Assembly (NCBI GenBank): GCA_963575745.1
Contig: CAUYUJ010002114.1
Location: 306,005-363,004 of the forward strand
Direction of reading: 5' to 3'
Length of the DNA: 57,000 bases
Source: Prorocentrum cordatum
Lineage: Eukaryota > Sar > Dinophyceae > Prorocentrales > Prorocentraceae
Part shown: positions 10,995-21,522 of the stretch, piece by piece
Numbering within the stretch: position 1 is the first letter of the stretch
Layout of the letters: the number at the start of each line of letters is the position of its first letter
Translations under genes and position numbers: made by a program
The notes under the pieces: model-generated
Told to the model about the DNA's origin: nothing
What the model saw: only the letters and a program-made list of their open reading frames with translations
Database searches by the model: none

Positions 10995-12540
10995 AACCTA
11001 GCGCAGGGCGGCCTTCCGGGCTCGCCAGCGCGCCGTGGAACTGCTGATTTCGCCCTGGATGCGAACGTCGATGGCGATGTGATAGATCTCGCCCGGCCTG
11101 CTGACCTCCTCGGCCACTGTGCGACGGCCTCTGGATCGCCCTCCGCCCAGGCCCTGTCTTCCATCTCGTTGAAGAGACCTCCTGGAAGAACGGCAACGCC
11201 CCATCGCCCTCCTGCAAGACAACGAGAGCGAAGTCCTCGCGGGCGTCCTGCTTTAACTGGATCGCCTGTGCGACCGCCTGCTGAAACTGCCGGTCGTCGT
11301 TGCGCCGCGTGGGCCCGCGCTGGAGGGCCCCGCCATAGAGCGTGGTCTCCACGGGCCAAGGCCAACATATCGCCCGTGGCCTGGGCGGGCTCACCTTTTT
11401 CAAAGGGGATGCTGCCCGCCAGATGTTGCGCGCGAGCCTGAACTGAGGTGTCGGGCGCCAGGTCCAAAGAGAGTCTCGCCCCCACCTGCAGCTTGCGGCT
11501 GGGCACCCGTGCGCCAGAAACTAACTTGGATGCCGAGGAGCGGAGGAAAAAACATCTCGCGCTCGTGGGAGGACTGAATTAGCCGCCCCCCACACAAAGA
11601 TATCGAAGATGAGCCGCTCGCTCACCATCCCCATGCTCATGCAGAAGATGGTTGATCCTCGGCCCTGCAAGTGATGTACAGCCTGCAAATCTCGACGGCT
11701 GTCGAGGATGACCTGAATCGACAGCCCCGCGGATGCCGGTCGAATTCAGCTCCCAGCAGGAATCGGGCAACTGCGCCTTCGTGAACCCCCTACACATGTC
11801 GCACACCTTGGTCATCTTCGACCTCTGGAAGACTTCATGACGCAGCCGCTAATACAATGGATGGTGGTGAACTTTTCCCTCGAGAGAAGACCCCCGTTCG
11901 CCGCTCGCAACGATGCGTTGTGCTCCTCGCTCGCAAAGCAAGGCCGGTGCAAAGCCTGCTGGCCATCAGCTCGAACTCCCACAGAACAGTGCCCGCGAAG
12001 GCCGCCTTGAAACTCGGCGTTCTTCGCCTGCTGCTTCTTCGCAACAGCGCCCACAGACCTCGCCTCGAGGCGCATGCCTGGTTTTTCTCCGTGAAGCCGT
12101 CGCGCCCAAGATATTCCTCGCCGTTGCTCGGGTCGACCACGAAGCACCGTGCCAAGGTGGACCTGCTGGTCAGGCCGTTGGGCGACGGGATGTTACAGCG
12201 CTCGCGCTCCATGGACGTCTTTATGGAGCCGCGTGCCATCCTGGGGGGCCCAGCAGCTGGGTCACGCCTCCGAAGGACAGCTCAGTGTTCCCATAGGCCA
12301 TCCTGAACTACGCCTCCTGCGTACTGAGATTGTCGTTCAGCTCGGCCCCACAAAGGCCGCCTGCAGTGAAAGGATCTTGAGTTCGTCCAGGACGGTCTCG
12401 GTCAATCCCTCCAATCCAACGGCGCGCAATGGCTCGCGGACCAAATCGCTTGCTTTGGCCAGCGCCTGCGCGTGCTCGAAATGTGAACCTGTCGCGGGCG
12501 GCAAGTCTGGAGCTTCGACACCACGACGGATGACCATGTA
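10995..12540 (-). pseudogene. Decayed coding sequence of an unrecognised gene
   Basis: Several minus-strand stretches have credible protein-like composition but lie in different frames, interrupted by stops. These include VLDELKILSLQAAFVG (about 12340-12400), RMAYGNTELSFGGVTQLLG (about 12240-12310, preceded in frame by a TAG), RCFVVDPSNGEEYLGRDGF (about 12100), and LSIQVILDSRRDLQAVHHLQ followed by MVSERLIFDIFVWGAAN (about 11570-11730). VAEEVSRPGEIYHIAIDVRI (about 11045-11110) is another. I cannot name the family. A multi-exon gene is possible, but the in-frame stop and close frame changes favour a pseudogene. The LRR remnant downstream may be part of the same ancient gene or independent. Confidence 0.5.
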
Positions 12541-12544
12541 TACT

Positions 12545-12965
12545 ATCCGGCGCTTGAGCCGCCAACTCCATCGTGAAGAAGTTGGCCGTCAACTCCATCG
12601 TGGTGACAAGATGTGGCCGTCAATTCCGAATAGACAAACCCCCATTGACAGCTTCCTTCCGAGTTGACGAACCCCCTTTTCACGGCCTCTCTCCGAGTTG
12701 ACGAACGCCTTTTGACGGCCTCCAAGTTGACGGGCCATCTTGGCGAACCCTCTCGACGGCCTCCTTTTGGGGTGACGAACCCCCGTGACGGCCTCCCTCC
12801 GAGTTGATGAACCCCTTGACGGACCTCCTCGCCGCCCCCCCCCGTCTTGACGATCAAAGCGTCGGGGCCGAGCTGATGGTTAAAAAACGACCTCAGTTTT
12901 GACGAACCAAATGTCGGGGCCGAGTTGACGGCTCCTTTCGTCTTGACGAACGAAGTGTTAGAGTT
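12545..12965. repeat. Degenerate minisatellite, about 30-base unit
   Basis: GAGTTGACGAACCCCCTTTT followed by GACGGCCTCC recurs with many small indels from about 12660; related GTTGACG / CGGGGCCGAGTTGACG phrases continue to about 13020. Confidence 0.75.
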
Positions 12966-13292
12966 GAATTGACGACTGTTTTCGCCTTACCGAACGTAGG
13001 GTCTCGGGGCCGACTCGACGACTGTTGTGGCCGCTTCTCCAGACTTGCGCCGTCTCAGCCGTCAGGTTGGCCTCAACTCGAAGTCGCTGACGCCCGCTGG
13101 GGCCTTCCGCGCGGCCGTGAACGGCAGACGCAAATCCAACGAGCGCTTCCAACCGCGCCACGGTCCAGCCCTGCGACTCCGAGTGCTCCGCGGCGGGCAG
13201 CCCCTGGACGGTTTCGCGCGCCGCCTCCTTCTGAACGCCCGAAAGGGGTACAGTAGGGGCCCGACCACAATAACCTTTTCCACAAGATCCCT
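12966..13292. other. No recognisable gene
   Basis: GC-rich spacer between the minisatellite and R1 copy c. Confidence 0.4.
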
Positions 13293-13430
13293 AGCCTTGA
13301 GACCCCAGCACGACCATTGATTTTCGGTGTGGGCACGTAACGCTTTCCATTGCAAAACCATCGAACACCAAGAAACTAAAGGCACCTCCGTGGCAAACAA
13401 GGTGTTTGTTGGCATGGGCCCCCATTGTAC
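13293..13430. repeat. Dispersed repeat R1, copy c
   Basis: CTTGAGACCCCAGCACGACC, then GGCACCTCCGTGGCAAACAA and GGTGTTTGTTGGC, then CATTGTAC, in the same order as copy a. The minus strand reads NTLFATEVPLVSW and QWKAL. Confidence 0.6.
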
Positions 13431-13610
13431 GGACAAACGTGGGCACGATGCCCAACGCCCAACAACAAATGCAGGCCAAAACCAACAGCGGCCGCTGTAA
13501 TTAGGGCAGGCGGCCCTCAGTCTCAGAGGAGCAGCGACCGCGGCGACGCCGACAGCGAGTCCTGTCCAGCCTGAAGAGGAGATTCGGGGGCGCGCAAACA
13601 TGGAGTAGCG

Positions 13611-13648
13611 ATCCATGGATTTGGCCCGCGGGCGCCAAATCCATGGAT
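13611..13648. repeat. Perfect inverted repeat, 15-base arms
   Basis: ATCCATGGATTTGGC (13611-13625), loop CCGCGGGC, then GCCAAATCCATGGAT (13634-13648). Confidence 0.95.
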
Positions 13649-14170
13649 TGTCGGGGGAGGCGCCCTCCCCAAAATGCGGCCAATGCCGCCTCGCTCGGCG
13701 GCGGAAATCCGCGATTTTCCATGGAAAAAGGGACCCGTCGCGAATCCACGCCTCCTTGATGCATGTTTGCGATCTCCTGAGAACTGCTGTTGGACTCTGC
13801 TCTTGCTTCCAAATCCGATTCGATCCTCACGATGCTCCTCGTGGTCGAAAGTGGTCGCCGCGAACCTGCGGCACACCTCGAGGCGCTCCCCCCCGGGCAA
13901 GTGGGGGCCGCGCCCGCGCCATGGCGGGCGCCGAGGGTCCCGGGAGGGGCCCAGAACAACACCTGCCAGAGGCGCCCCTGGCACGGGGAGCGGGCGCCCG
14001 CGGCGCCCCCCTCCCAGGTGGCAGGCCGGGGTCGAGCCCTGAGCAAAAAAGGCCACGGACTCTGAGCCTTCTCTTCGGCTGCGGGAAAAAAATGAAACCT
14101 AGATAACCGCTCAAGGTCTTTAGTTTTGGTCCTCCCCGCTCTCTCGGCAGGTCCCAAAACCTCCACCTCC
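13649..14170. other. No recognisable gene
   Basis: Open frames on both strands with no recognised motif. Confidence 0.4.
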
Positions 14171-14240
14171 TCCCCCATCCTCCTCCTCCTCCTCCTCCTC
14201 CTCCTCCTCCTCCTCGTCGTCGTCGTCGTCGTTATCATTG
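14171..14240. repeat. CTC then GTC triplet tract
   Basis: A pure CTC run passes into CGTCGTCGT immediately beside R4 copy b. Confidence 0.9.
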
Positions 14241-14342
14241 ATGCTCGGCGGGTGCCGCGCGGAAAAAAAAGTTCCCCCTATTGGTGGGACCCCAGTCCTT
14301 CAATAAGGCCGCCGAACAAATGATTAGTTACCCCCTATTGGG
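14241..14342 (-). repeat. Dispersed repeat R4, copy b
   Basis: Inverted relative to copy a. Its reverse complement runs AATAGGGGGTAACTAATCA, TTCGGCGGCCTTATTGAA, GGTCCCACCAATAGGGGG, CGGCACCCGCCGAGC, in copy a order. Confidence 0.65.
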
Positions 14343-14362
14343 GGTCTGAAAACCTTTCAGGG

Positions 14363-14510
14363 GTAAGAGTGACCTTTGGTGCGCGGCTTGTTTGGGGCCA
14401 CGGGGGGGCCGAACACAAGCGCACAGGACACTACTACCACATCGCGTTCGGCAGTCGGGGGCCCCAGTGGGCCCGCACTCAAGGCCACTCTGGCGAAGGG
14501 TCACTCTTAC
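14363..14510 (+). repeat. Dispersed repeat R2, copy b
   Basis: Best-preserved inverted ends: GTAAGAGTGACCTTTGG and CGAAGGGTCACTCTTAC, pairing at 15 of 17 positions. It lies 20 bases from R4 copy b. Confidence 0.75.
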
Positions 14511-14594
14511 GTGTCGTCGATCTGTCCGCTGTGCCCCCCGCCCCCCTGTTCCTTCCACGAGCCGTCCCCTCTCGGGGCCTGGCTGGAACACCGG

Positions 14595-14745
14595 TGTGGC
14601 TGCGAGCGCTCGAGGCACCGCTCGGTTCAGCCCTGCTCCCGGCGGCACCTGCGCAAGTAGCACCTCTCTTGAGCGCGTGTGGCTGCGAGCGCTCGAAGCA
14701 CCGCTCGGCTCAGCCCTGCTCCCGGCGGCATCTGCACGATCAGCC
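14595..14745. repeat. Tandem duplication, period 93
   Basis: TGTGGCTGCGAGCGCTCGA followed by GCACCGCTCGG and CAGCCCTGCTCCCGGCGGCA occurs at 14595 and again at 14688. Confidence 0.85.
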
Positions 14746-15424
14746 TCGTTCGAGAGAGATAGCAGCGTAGGGCACAAGGCCGCCGTCGCCTCCGCTCCTG
14801 CTCCCCTCCCGCCGCTGCCCCCCTGCTGCTGCTTGTGCGCCTCGTGCCGCTGCTGCTCCTCTTCACCATCCCCTCTCCCCGTGCTCGCCCTGCTCCTTTT
14901 GCTCCTCCCGCTGCGGCGCCCCCTCCTCCTCCTGACTGCCTGATCTCCCGACGGCATTGGAGTGCTCCGCACGCTGCCGCTCCTCCTTCTCCTTCTCCTC
15001 CTCCTCCTCCGCCTGCTCCTTACGTTGTCTTCCGCCTTCACACAAGGCATCTGACAACTCATCTCAGGGCCCTGGGGCGGCCAAGTCACGAGAGGCGCCG
15101 ACGTGACAGCCGGTCGGCCCGCCAGCGTCTGCTGACAGGGGGCTCGGCGAGCGCTCATGGCGCACGCGTCAGGCCGTCTCTCCTCCAGTCTGCAGCGACG
15201 GGTGCAACATCACCGACCAGCGCGCGCATCGTCTGCGACGCCGCCTCGCTTGCGTGCGCCCGCCATTCCCATGGGCGCACGCGGCGACAACCCAGCCGAC
15301 TGCCGACCAAACCGGCAGCTACACCGAAACCGACCTAACATTGGAGGGCCGCAAGCAGACTCGAGCAGGGAGCGCGGCTCGCTGCGGGGACTGCCCGCGA
15401 GCACATGCTCGGTGGCTGCCTCGC
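14746..15424. other. No recognisable gene
   Basis: CT-rich and GC-rich sequence with several interrupted CTC patches. No protein family recognised. Confidence 0.4.
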
Positions 15425-15620
15425 CTTCTCACCCCTCGCGCTGTCGCTCCTCCTGCTCCTCCTGCTCCTGCTCCTCCTCCTCCTCCTGCTCCCCCCTGCT
15501 CCTCAACTCCTTCACCTTCTTCCCCTCTCCAGCCTGTCGCGCCCGCTCCAGGGACTGCGCGGCAACTCCTCCTCCCCCTCCTCCCCCTCCTCCTCCTCCT
15601 CCTCCTCCTCCTCCTCCGCC
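15425..15620. repeat. Interrupted CTC/CTG tract
   Basis: Two CTC-rich stretches around 15440-15490 and 15570-15620. Confidence 0.85.
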
Positions 15621-15660
15621 TCGCTCGTCCCCGTCTGCCTTCTCCTTGTCCTTCCTGTTT

Positions 15661-15873
<213 letters not shown>

Positions 15874-16205
15874 CTACGCGATCCGAACCGAACCGGTCGT
15901 CTTGTTCGCCTCTGCCGCATGTCTAAATCTCATGTAAACCGCGAAGCTTCGCGCAGCAGACATCTTCATTCCAGCATGTGAAGTGACAGTTTGTACAGAT
16001 CACCAACGCAGCCAAGCAGCCTCCGAATTTCATGAGAAGGGGGGAGAGGAGGAGCACGACGGAGCAGGGTGAGAAGGGCTGGCGATCCCCAGACGTCCCT
16101 CGTGACTGCGTCACGACAACAAACATATATCAATGTGTTCGCGTTCCGTTGCTGCCCGGCCCAAGACAGTTTCAGGGTGAATTCAGAGGGTCTTCAGAGA
16201 TCATG

Positions 16206-16640
16206 TCGATGGCTCAACAACTCCCTCATCAGTTCCCAACACAGCCAGGGGCGATCTTCTGGGGAACCCAAGTCTGCCCAAGAGGTAAGACGGCCCAACG
16301 TGGGGACCAACATCGGCCAAGAGAGCGTCCAGAGGATGCTGAAACGCCTCAAGACAGTCCCCAGAAACCCTCGGAGCGGCACAACAAGGGCCCATTCCAA
16401 GACAGCCTCAGGATCGGCCTTCCGAGATCACCTCGACGGCTCAATAACTTCCTCTGAGGGTCTCAAAACGGCTGGAGCCTATCTTCAGGAGCCCAAGATG
16501 GCCCAAAAGGTAAGACGGCCCCGAATGGGCGCCGATGTAGGCCGAGAGAGCCCCCATAAGTTCCTCAGACGCCTGAAGACGATCCATAAAGACACCCCAG
16601 CAAACAAAAAACGTCCCAAAAAGTGTCCAACAAGACACCT
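16206..16640. repeat. Diverged tandem duplication, period about 230
   Basis: CCCAAGTCTGCCCAAGAGGT then AAGACGGCCC...GAGAG...CGCCTCAAGAC near 16268-16355 recurs as CCCAAGATGGCCCAAAAGGT then AAGACGGCCC...GAGAG...CGCCTGAAGAC near 16492-16580. A plus frame reads both as related peptides (AQEVRRPNVGTNIGQES and AQKVRRPRMGADVGRES). It may be a repeat of a once-coding unit; no family recognised. Confidence 0.6.
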
Positions 16641-16689
16641 AAGAAACACCACATATGCAATCCGTGTTTAAACTTACGTTGGTAAAACA

Positions 16690-17590
16690 TGAGATCCTGT
16701 ACCACATTTGATGAACTGTTCCGTACCCGTATTTTCTGGGCTGCGAAGCACCCAAGACGGCACGTACTGCCCCCGTCATCGCCCCAGAAGAGAACGAGGG
16801 GGGCCATACAGCCCAAGCGGGGCCGAAGCCAACACGGCGGGAGGATGATGAGCACGAGCGGACGGAATCATTTGGCCCAATTCTGCAAGACTGCGCAAAA
16901 CTACTACGCAGCAAGACATCTCTAGGGTAACGACATCAAGACCTTCCATAGCAAATGCGATTTGTAACATGTCACTCCTGCTGCGAAGACTTGGGCAGAT
17001 GATATGATGCAGAGCACTGTCAATCACTGACGCGTACTAAATGTTAGGATGACTCGCTAGCTTGCGCACATACTTTGCCGATGCAGATTCCAAACTTTGG
17101 GAACACACGTACGTAACACCAACGATAAGCCATTGCTGTCGTTTCCGTCGACATTGGCACAAGGTACTGCTCCTTCTCCTTCCCTCATGTCTTTCTCGCC
17201 CTATCCAATGAACCCTTCCCTGTCTTCCTCAGTCGTCATTTTGCTGAGGTTCATCATTGGAAGGCCTGTTGGGGTCCTCGCGAACCTGTGTTGGGGGTTC
17301 CTTGTGTGATTCTGGAAGCCTCCTGGGCGCCTTTTGGAGGCTTCCTCGGGTAATCTTGCTTTGAGCCATGGTCTCCCTCAGCGCCAAGGTCACGATCTGG
17401 AATTCTTCGGGGGGGCGTCGCGGGACCACCTTGGGCCGTCATGGGGGGGGCTCTCTTCGGGCCCTCTCGGCCGTCGTCAGGCTCTCTCGGGCTGACTGCA
17501 GACCCTTTAGTTGATGTGTCTTGGATTTTTCGGCGGTCTCGGACGCCCAGAAAATCAAATTATCGACTAACTAAAAATATAAACGAAAAG
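16690..17590. other. No recognisable gene; left flank of the array
   Basis: Contains a 10-base-stem hairpin at 17314-17345 (GGAAGCCTCC ... GGAGGCTTCC). No coding sequence that I can support. Confidence 0.45.
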
Positions 17591-17639
17591 AACATGCATG
17601 GCATCGTGGACCCCAAACAAGAAGTTGTTGCACTCTGGA

Positions 17640-18425
17640 TGTGTAAGCCATGTGCGTGCTATTTGGTGTAAGCTATGTGGTGCAAGGTATGTGGCGTAAC
17701 CAGTGCGGCGAAAGCTGTGTGGTGAAACTACTAGGAGGTTCAAACTAGGTGGTGTGGTGTGTGCGGTGCAATCTACTTGGTGTAATCTATGTGGTGCAAG
17801 TTGCGCTGCGCAAGGTGCATGGTGCAAGCTTCGCTGTGTAAGATATGTGAGGCAAACAAAACTATGTGTTGGAACTGGGGTGATGTAGTGCATGTGGTGC
17901 ACGCTGTGCGGTGCAAGATCCGTGGTTTAAGCTAGGTAGTCACAGAGAGAGAGAGAGAGAGAGCGATGGGGGAGGACACACGTCTACATACAATCACAAA
18001 TGCATCCATTTACACGCACCTGCGGAAAGCAACGAAGCGGCACCCATCAGGCACCAGCCGAAACCCCGACATACCCACCAGGCACCAGCCGAAACCCCGC
18101 ACGAGGCGGCAACGAGGCGGCAACAAGGCTGCACCAAGGCGGCACCAACTGGACATCAGCCGAACCCTTGACACACCCATCCGGCGCACGAGGCGGCAAC
18201 GACGCGGCAACAAAACGGCAACAAAAAACCCCAACGAGGCGGGGCCGACCGGGAACCAACAGAGACCCCGACACACCCACCCAAAGCACGAGGCGGAAAC
18301 GAGGCGGCACGAGCCAACACCAAGCGGGCACCAGCCGAAATCACGACACACCCACCCAACACACGAGGCGGCAACGAGGCGGCACCAACCGGGTACCAGC
18401 CGATACCCCGACACGCTCATCCAAA
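17640..18425. repeat. Array unit 1: two minisatellites
   Basis: 17640-17940: degenerate unit of about 17 bases around TGTGGTGCAAGCTATG. 18040-18425: degenerate ACGAGGCGGCAACGAGGCGG then CACCAACCGGGCACCAGCCG unit of about 65-79 bases. This copy is shorter and more diverged than in the later units. Confidence 0.75.
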
Positions 18426-18852
18426 TCCTCAATAACACAAATCAAACGCCCTAAGTGCAGGCACTGTTCGGGGCATCGGGGAATGACAATTTCAGCTTGC
18501 GTTCGGGAAGTCTCTCGGAGGTGTTTTGTTTGCATGTCCACGGCCTGAAACCGGAGCCTCGCAACTTCGATGGCCTCGAGGTGTTCTCCGCTTCTTTCTT
18601 TCCCCAGCGGTTCCAACTCGGCGTGCGCACTGAGGCGATGGGGCTGGAGAGGGCTGGTGGCTGGTGCTTCAGCGCGTGTGGCTGGCACACCGTTGATGGA
18701 GGATGGACAAACAACAGGATGCCGCCTCACTCTCGGCTGGCGCTGGGCATTGCCAGGTCAGTCCATGGTCAAGCTCGGGGCTGCGCGTGGAAATTTGCCA
18801 CGCCAGGCATCATGTCCAAAGAGCCAGTATCATGTCAGCGAACCGATCCGTA

Positions 18853-19806
18853 TCATCGAGCTGCCTCGAATCGTAGAAAAGACACCACTAGCGGCAACGA
18901 CGCGGAGAGCCATGCCAAGCTAATGAACCCGCAACTGCTGACCTCCTCTGGGGAGGAGTTGTCGTTCTCGTCGTCCCCGTCGGTGCCGCTCGTCGTCGTC
19001 GCGCTCGGGCACATCTCCTCCAGCTGGGCCAGCTCGTCAGTGGTCAAGTCTGGCACGTCGCCACTGCCGCCGAGAAGGATGCCGCCCCCGCACTGGCTCG
19101 GCTGCTCAATGGCACACCTGAACAAAGGATACATGGCACACATCATCTCCATCTGCCCATCCGTCAGATCATCCGGCCCTACGTCGCCGACGTCGGTCGT
19201 GCTCTCGGGGTCGAACGCTTGCGTGGTGCCGACGCCCCCTGGGAAAGCAGTGGTGGTGCCGACGCCCCCTGGGAAATCCGAGGCAGTGTCGAAAGCGGAC
19301 ACGAATGCCCCCGTGAGCTGAGCAAGCGCTGGCGCGGCGCTGGGGCAGGCGTCGCACAGGCAGTCCAGTCTGGGGGCGAACTCGAGGATCTCGTCCGCCC
19401 CCGCGTCGCAAGCGCCCGGATTGTCCACGACGCACTGGACTGCAGGACGGTGCGTGCAGAAGGCACCGATGAAGATCTCCGTGACCCCCGCCATGAGCTC
19501 TGCCATCTCCGCGGTCGACTCCCCGCCCTCACTCGGGCCGGACGGCACGAGCGGGGCGACTGCCGCCGCGATGTCGGTGTACAAGGTCTGCAGCCCCGGG
19601 CAGGCCGCCAGGCACGCCTCCGAGGGCTGTGCCGAGAGCCGGCGGTCGACCTCCTCGCGCAGCTCTCTGGCGTCCGAGCGCGGCGACGGCGGCATGCTCG
19701 CCTTCAGCTTGCGAGCAGCCAGCGCGCGCAGCGCCTGAGCGTCGTCGCAGGCGCAGGTCTGCAGGAGAGAGGCGGCGAGCAGGACGGCGAACGCAGTCGC
19801 AGACAT
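18853..19806 (-). CDS. Secreted cysteine-bearing protein, array copy 1
   Basis: The 317-residue intronless ORF starts at the ATG 19806-19804. Residues 1-20 (MSATAFAVLLAASLLQTCAC) form a typical signal peptide. The mature part has about 15 cysteines in small clusters (ACLAAC, FCTH...QC, LDCLCDAC, MCAMY...RC), an internal direct repeat FPGGVGTTTA / FPGGVGTTQA, an acidic Thr/Ser/Asp-rich stalk, and a hydrophobic C-terminus (LAWLSASLPLVVSFL) after SSCG. That tail could be a GPI-attachment signal or a membrane anchor. This start is chosen because the open frame upstream crosses a G-run whose length differs between copies (13, 11, 12 and 15 G), so upstream codons are not conserved, and because a DinoSL relict lies 119 bases upstream. 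I do not recognise the family. Secretion or surface location is inferred from the termini. Confidence 0.85.
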   Translation of the reverse strand: MSATAFAVLLAASLLQTCACDDAQALRALAARKLKASMPPSPRSDARELREEVDRRLSAQPSEACLAACPGLQTLYTDIAAAVAPLVPSGPSEGGESTAEMAELMAGVTEIFIGAFCTHRPAVQCVVDNPGACDAGADEILEFAPRLDCLCDACPSAAPALAQLTGAFVSAFDTASDFPGGVGTTTAFPGGVGTTQAFDPESTTDVGDVGPDDLTDGQMEMMCAMYPLFRCAIEQPSQCGGGILLGGSGDVPDLTTDELAQLEEMCPSATTTSGTDGDDENDNSSPEEVSSCGFISLAWLSASLPLVVSFLRFEAAR

Positions 19807-19924
19807 GGCCCGAGGAGAGATCTGTCTGCCTCCGCCCCTTCCGACCTGGCGCTGGGCCAGGGCGACGGGCTGCTGCGAGTGGCTGATCCCGACCGGCCTC
19901 GAGCGGGCCTCGAGCGAGGCAGAG

Positions 19925-19945
19925 CTTGAGCCAGAGCGGCTACGG
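19925..19945 (-). other. DinoSL relict upstream of array copy 1
   Basis: The minus strand reads CCGTAGCC-GCTC-TGGCTCAAG. The conserved leader is CCGTAGCC-ATTT-TGGCTCAAG, so 18 of 21 positions match, and the preceding T fits its variable first base. It leaves a 118-base 5' leader before the ATG. Confidence 0.8.
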
Positions 19946-20482
19946 ACTCCCCCGGGGGTGCTCTCTGGGCCGTCGTCGGCGGGGGCCGCTGGGGGCTCTC
20001 GCGGGGCCGCTGGGCCGCCCACCAGGCCGCGTCGGGCCCGGCGGCCGCGCAGGCCCTGCCCTGCAGGAGCGTCCAGGATGCCCAGCAGTCCCGGGGTCCC
20101 TCGGCAAAATCGCCCATAAGGTCCATGGGGACCGAGGATCCAGAGGGTCCCGCTTTGGGGGGGGGGGGGCACCCGGATATGCAAATGTACGTGTGGCGTC
20201 CAAAATCCGGATAGCGGAGCAACCCAAAGCGCGTGCAACGCTCGTGGGAGACGCTTGCAAGGACGCTGGAAAGGATGTCTGGGGAGCTTGCAAGCTCGAG
20301 AAGAGAGCTTCGCAGGAGCCGAGGAAAAGCTGCGAGAGAGGTGCGGAAACGCTTGCGGCAAACGTATTGGGAACGCGTAGGAAAACGCTTCAGGGATGCC
20401 TGCCCGAGAGCCGTGGAAAGGAAGCTGGTCTACCCTGTGCTGTCGGCTTCTTCTCTGAAGCCCTCTCAGCTCTCAGAGAGGG

Positions 20483-20528
20483 GCAGGCAAGTGACCACGC
20501 CTGTGTGCATGCGTGGTCACTTGCCTGC
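20483..20528. repeat. Array copy 1 hairpin, perfect 18-base arms
   Basis: GCAGGCAAGTGACCACGC, 10-base loop CTGTGTGCAT, then GCGTGGTCACTTGCCTGC. It lies about 680-720 bases upstream of the gene's ATG and is followed by ATTTATTT and a CT tract (20545-20600). Confidence 0.95.
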
Positions 20529-20600
20529 TCATTTATTTATTTATTATTTCTCTCTCTCTCTCTCCTTCTCTCGCTCTCTTTCTCTCTCCCTCTCCATTTT

Positions 20601-21522
20601 AACAAATTCGCACTCGTCGGTTCGACTAGCCAATATCCTACCTCGCTCATGCTGGCCCCGCAGGACCGCAGCAACGACCCAAGACGACCCCTGGACAGCC
20701 CAAGACAGCCCCACGACGTCCCTGAGAGACCTCCAAGACAGCCACCCGGGACCCAAGATAGCCCCAAGACGGCCCAAAGGGCCCCAAGACTCTCTCAAAC
20801 AGCCCCCAGGGATTCCCGAGATTGCCCATTTGGAGCCCCAAAACGACTCAGAACGACTCAGGTGAGGTCCATGTGGCCCTTCCAGAAGGGATGGCGAAAG
20901 AAACCCATGTTACGGATATCCTGCTGATCGTCTTCCTCCTCATTAACTGTCCTCGTCCTCGTCCACCTTACGATCATCATCACCACCATCATAAACATCA
21001 TCAACATCATCATCATCAACATCATCAACATCAGCAGCATGACCATCATCAGCAGTGACTTCCTGGCTTTCGGGCTTTGGGTCTTTAGGTTGGTCTGTGC
21101 CTCCTAGCCGTTCCATGCTGCTTACTCACCCCCCCCCATCCCGTCTTGGATGGCTTGCGGCACCTCCGCCGCGCCGTAGCCTCGTCTGTCCACCTTCCTG
21201 CGGTTGCTGGGGGGCCCGTAAGCAGTGTCTGATGGCTTGGGCGCTCCTAGAAGCGCGCGCGCAACTCCGGCTCCACGAGTTTCCCGGCCCTGTCGCTGCA
21301 GGGCCGGGGACGCCCGCGCTGCAACAATAACCGCCACCGGGGGGAACATCTCGGGTCGCCGGCGCTCCGGACCGCCATCGGGCACCGCGTTTGTTTTTTG
21401 TTTGTTCTTCTTCTCGGCTGTGGGCATCCGCGCCCGCACCCGCAACCGTTATCGGGCAGCGCCTTTCGGGCCGCGTGCGCCCGCAACCGCGCCCGCAATC
21501 GCAACTGGGTGTCCTGCCGACG
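20601..21522. other. Array unit spacer
   Basis: Holds a CCAAGACAGCC/CCCAAGACGGCCC-rich degenerate repeat (20680-20830), a short CAT tract (20970-21055) and GC-rich sequence. The same arrangement recurs in units 2 and 3. A plus-strand Arg-rich frame at 20233 stays open in the copies but has no other support. Confidence 0.6.

Noticed and set aside
17366-17385. Possible DinoSL relict (CATGGCTCAAAG on the minus strand)
   Set aside because: Needs a three-base gap and other indels to align; no supported gene downstream.
18341-18730. Minus-strand ORF downstream of array copy 1 (EAIEVARLRFQAVDMQTKHL and similar)
   Set aside because: Differences between copies 1 and 2 are nearly all amino-acid changing, so there is no sign of coding constraint.
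19807-20361. N-terminal extension of the array protein to 502 residues
   Set aside because: It crosses a G-run of different length in each copy, so the frame upstream is not conserved, and a DinoSL relict lies inside it.
20233-20865. Plus-strand Arg-rich ORF in the array 5' fl flank (copies also at 26037 and 31853)
   Set aside because: It is antisense to the upstream region of the real gene, ends in a CT tract, and its conservation is explained by the recent duplication of the whole unit.
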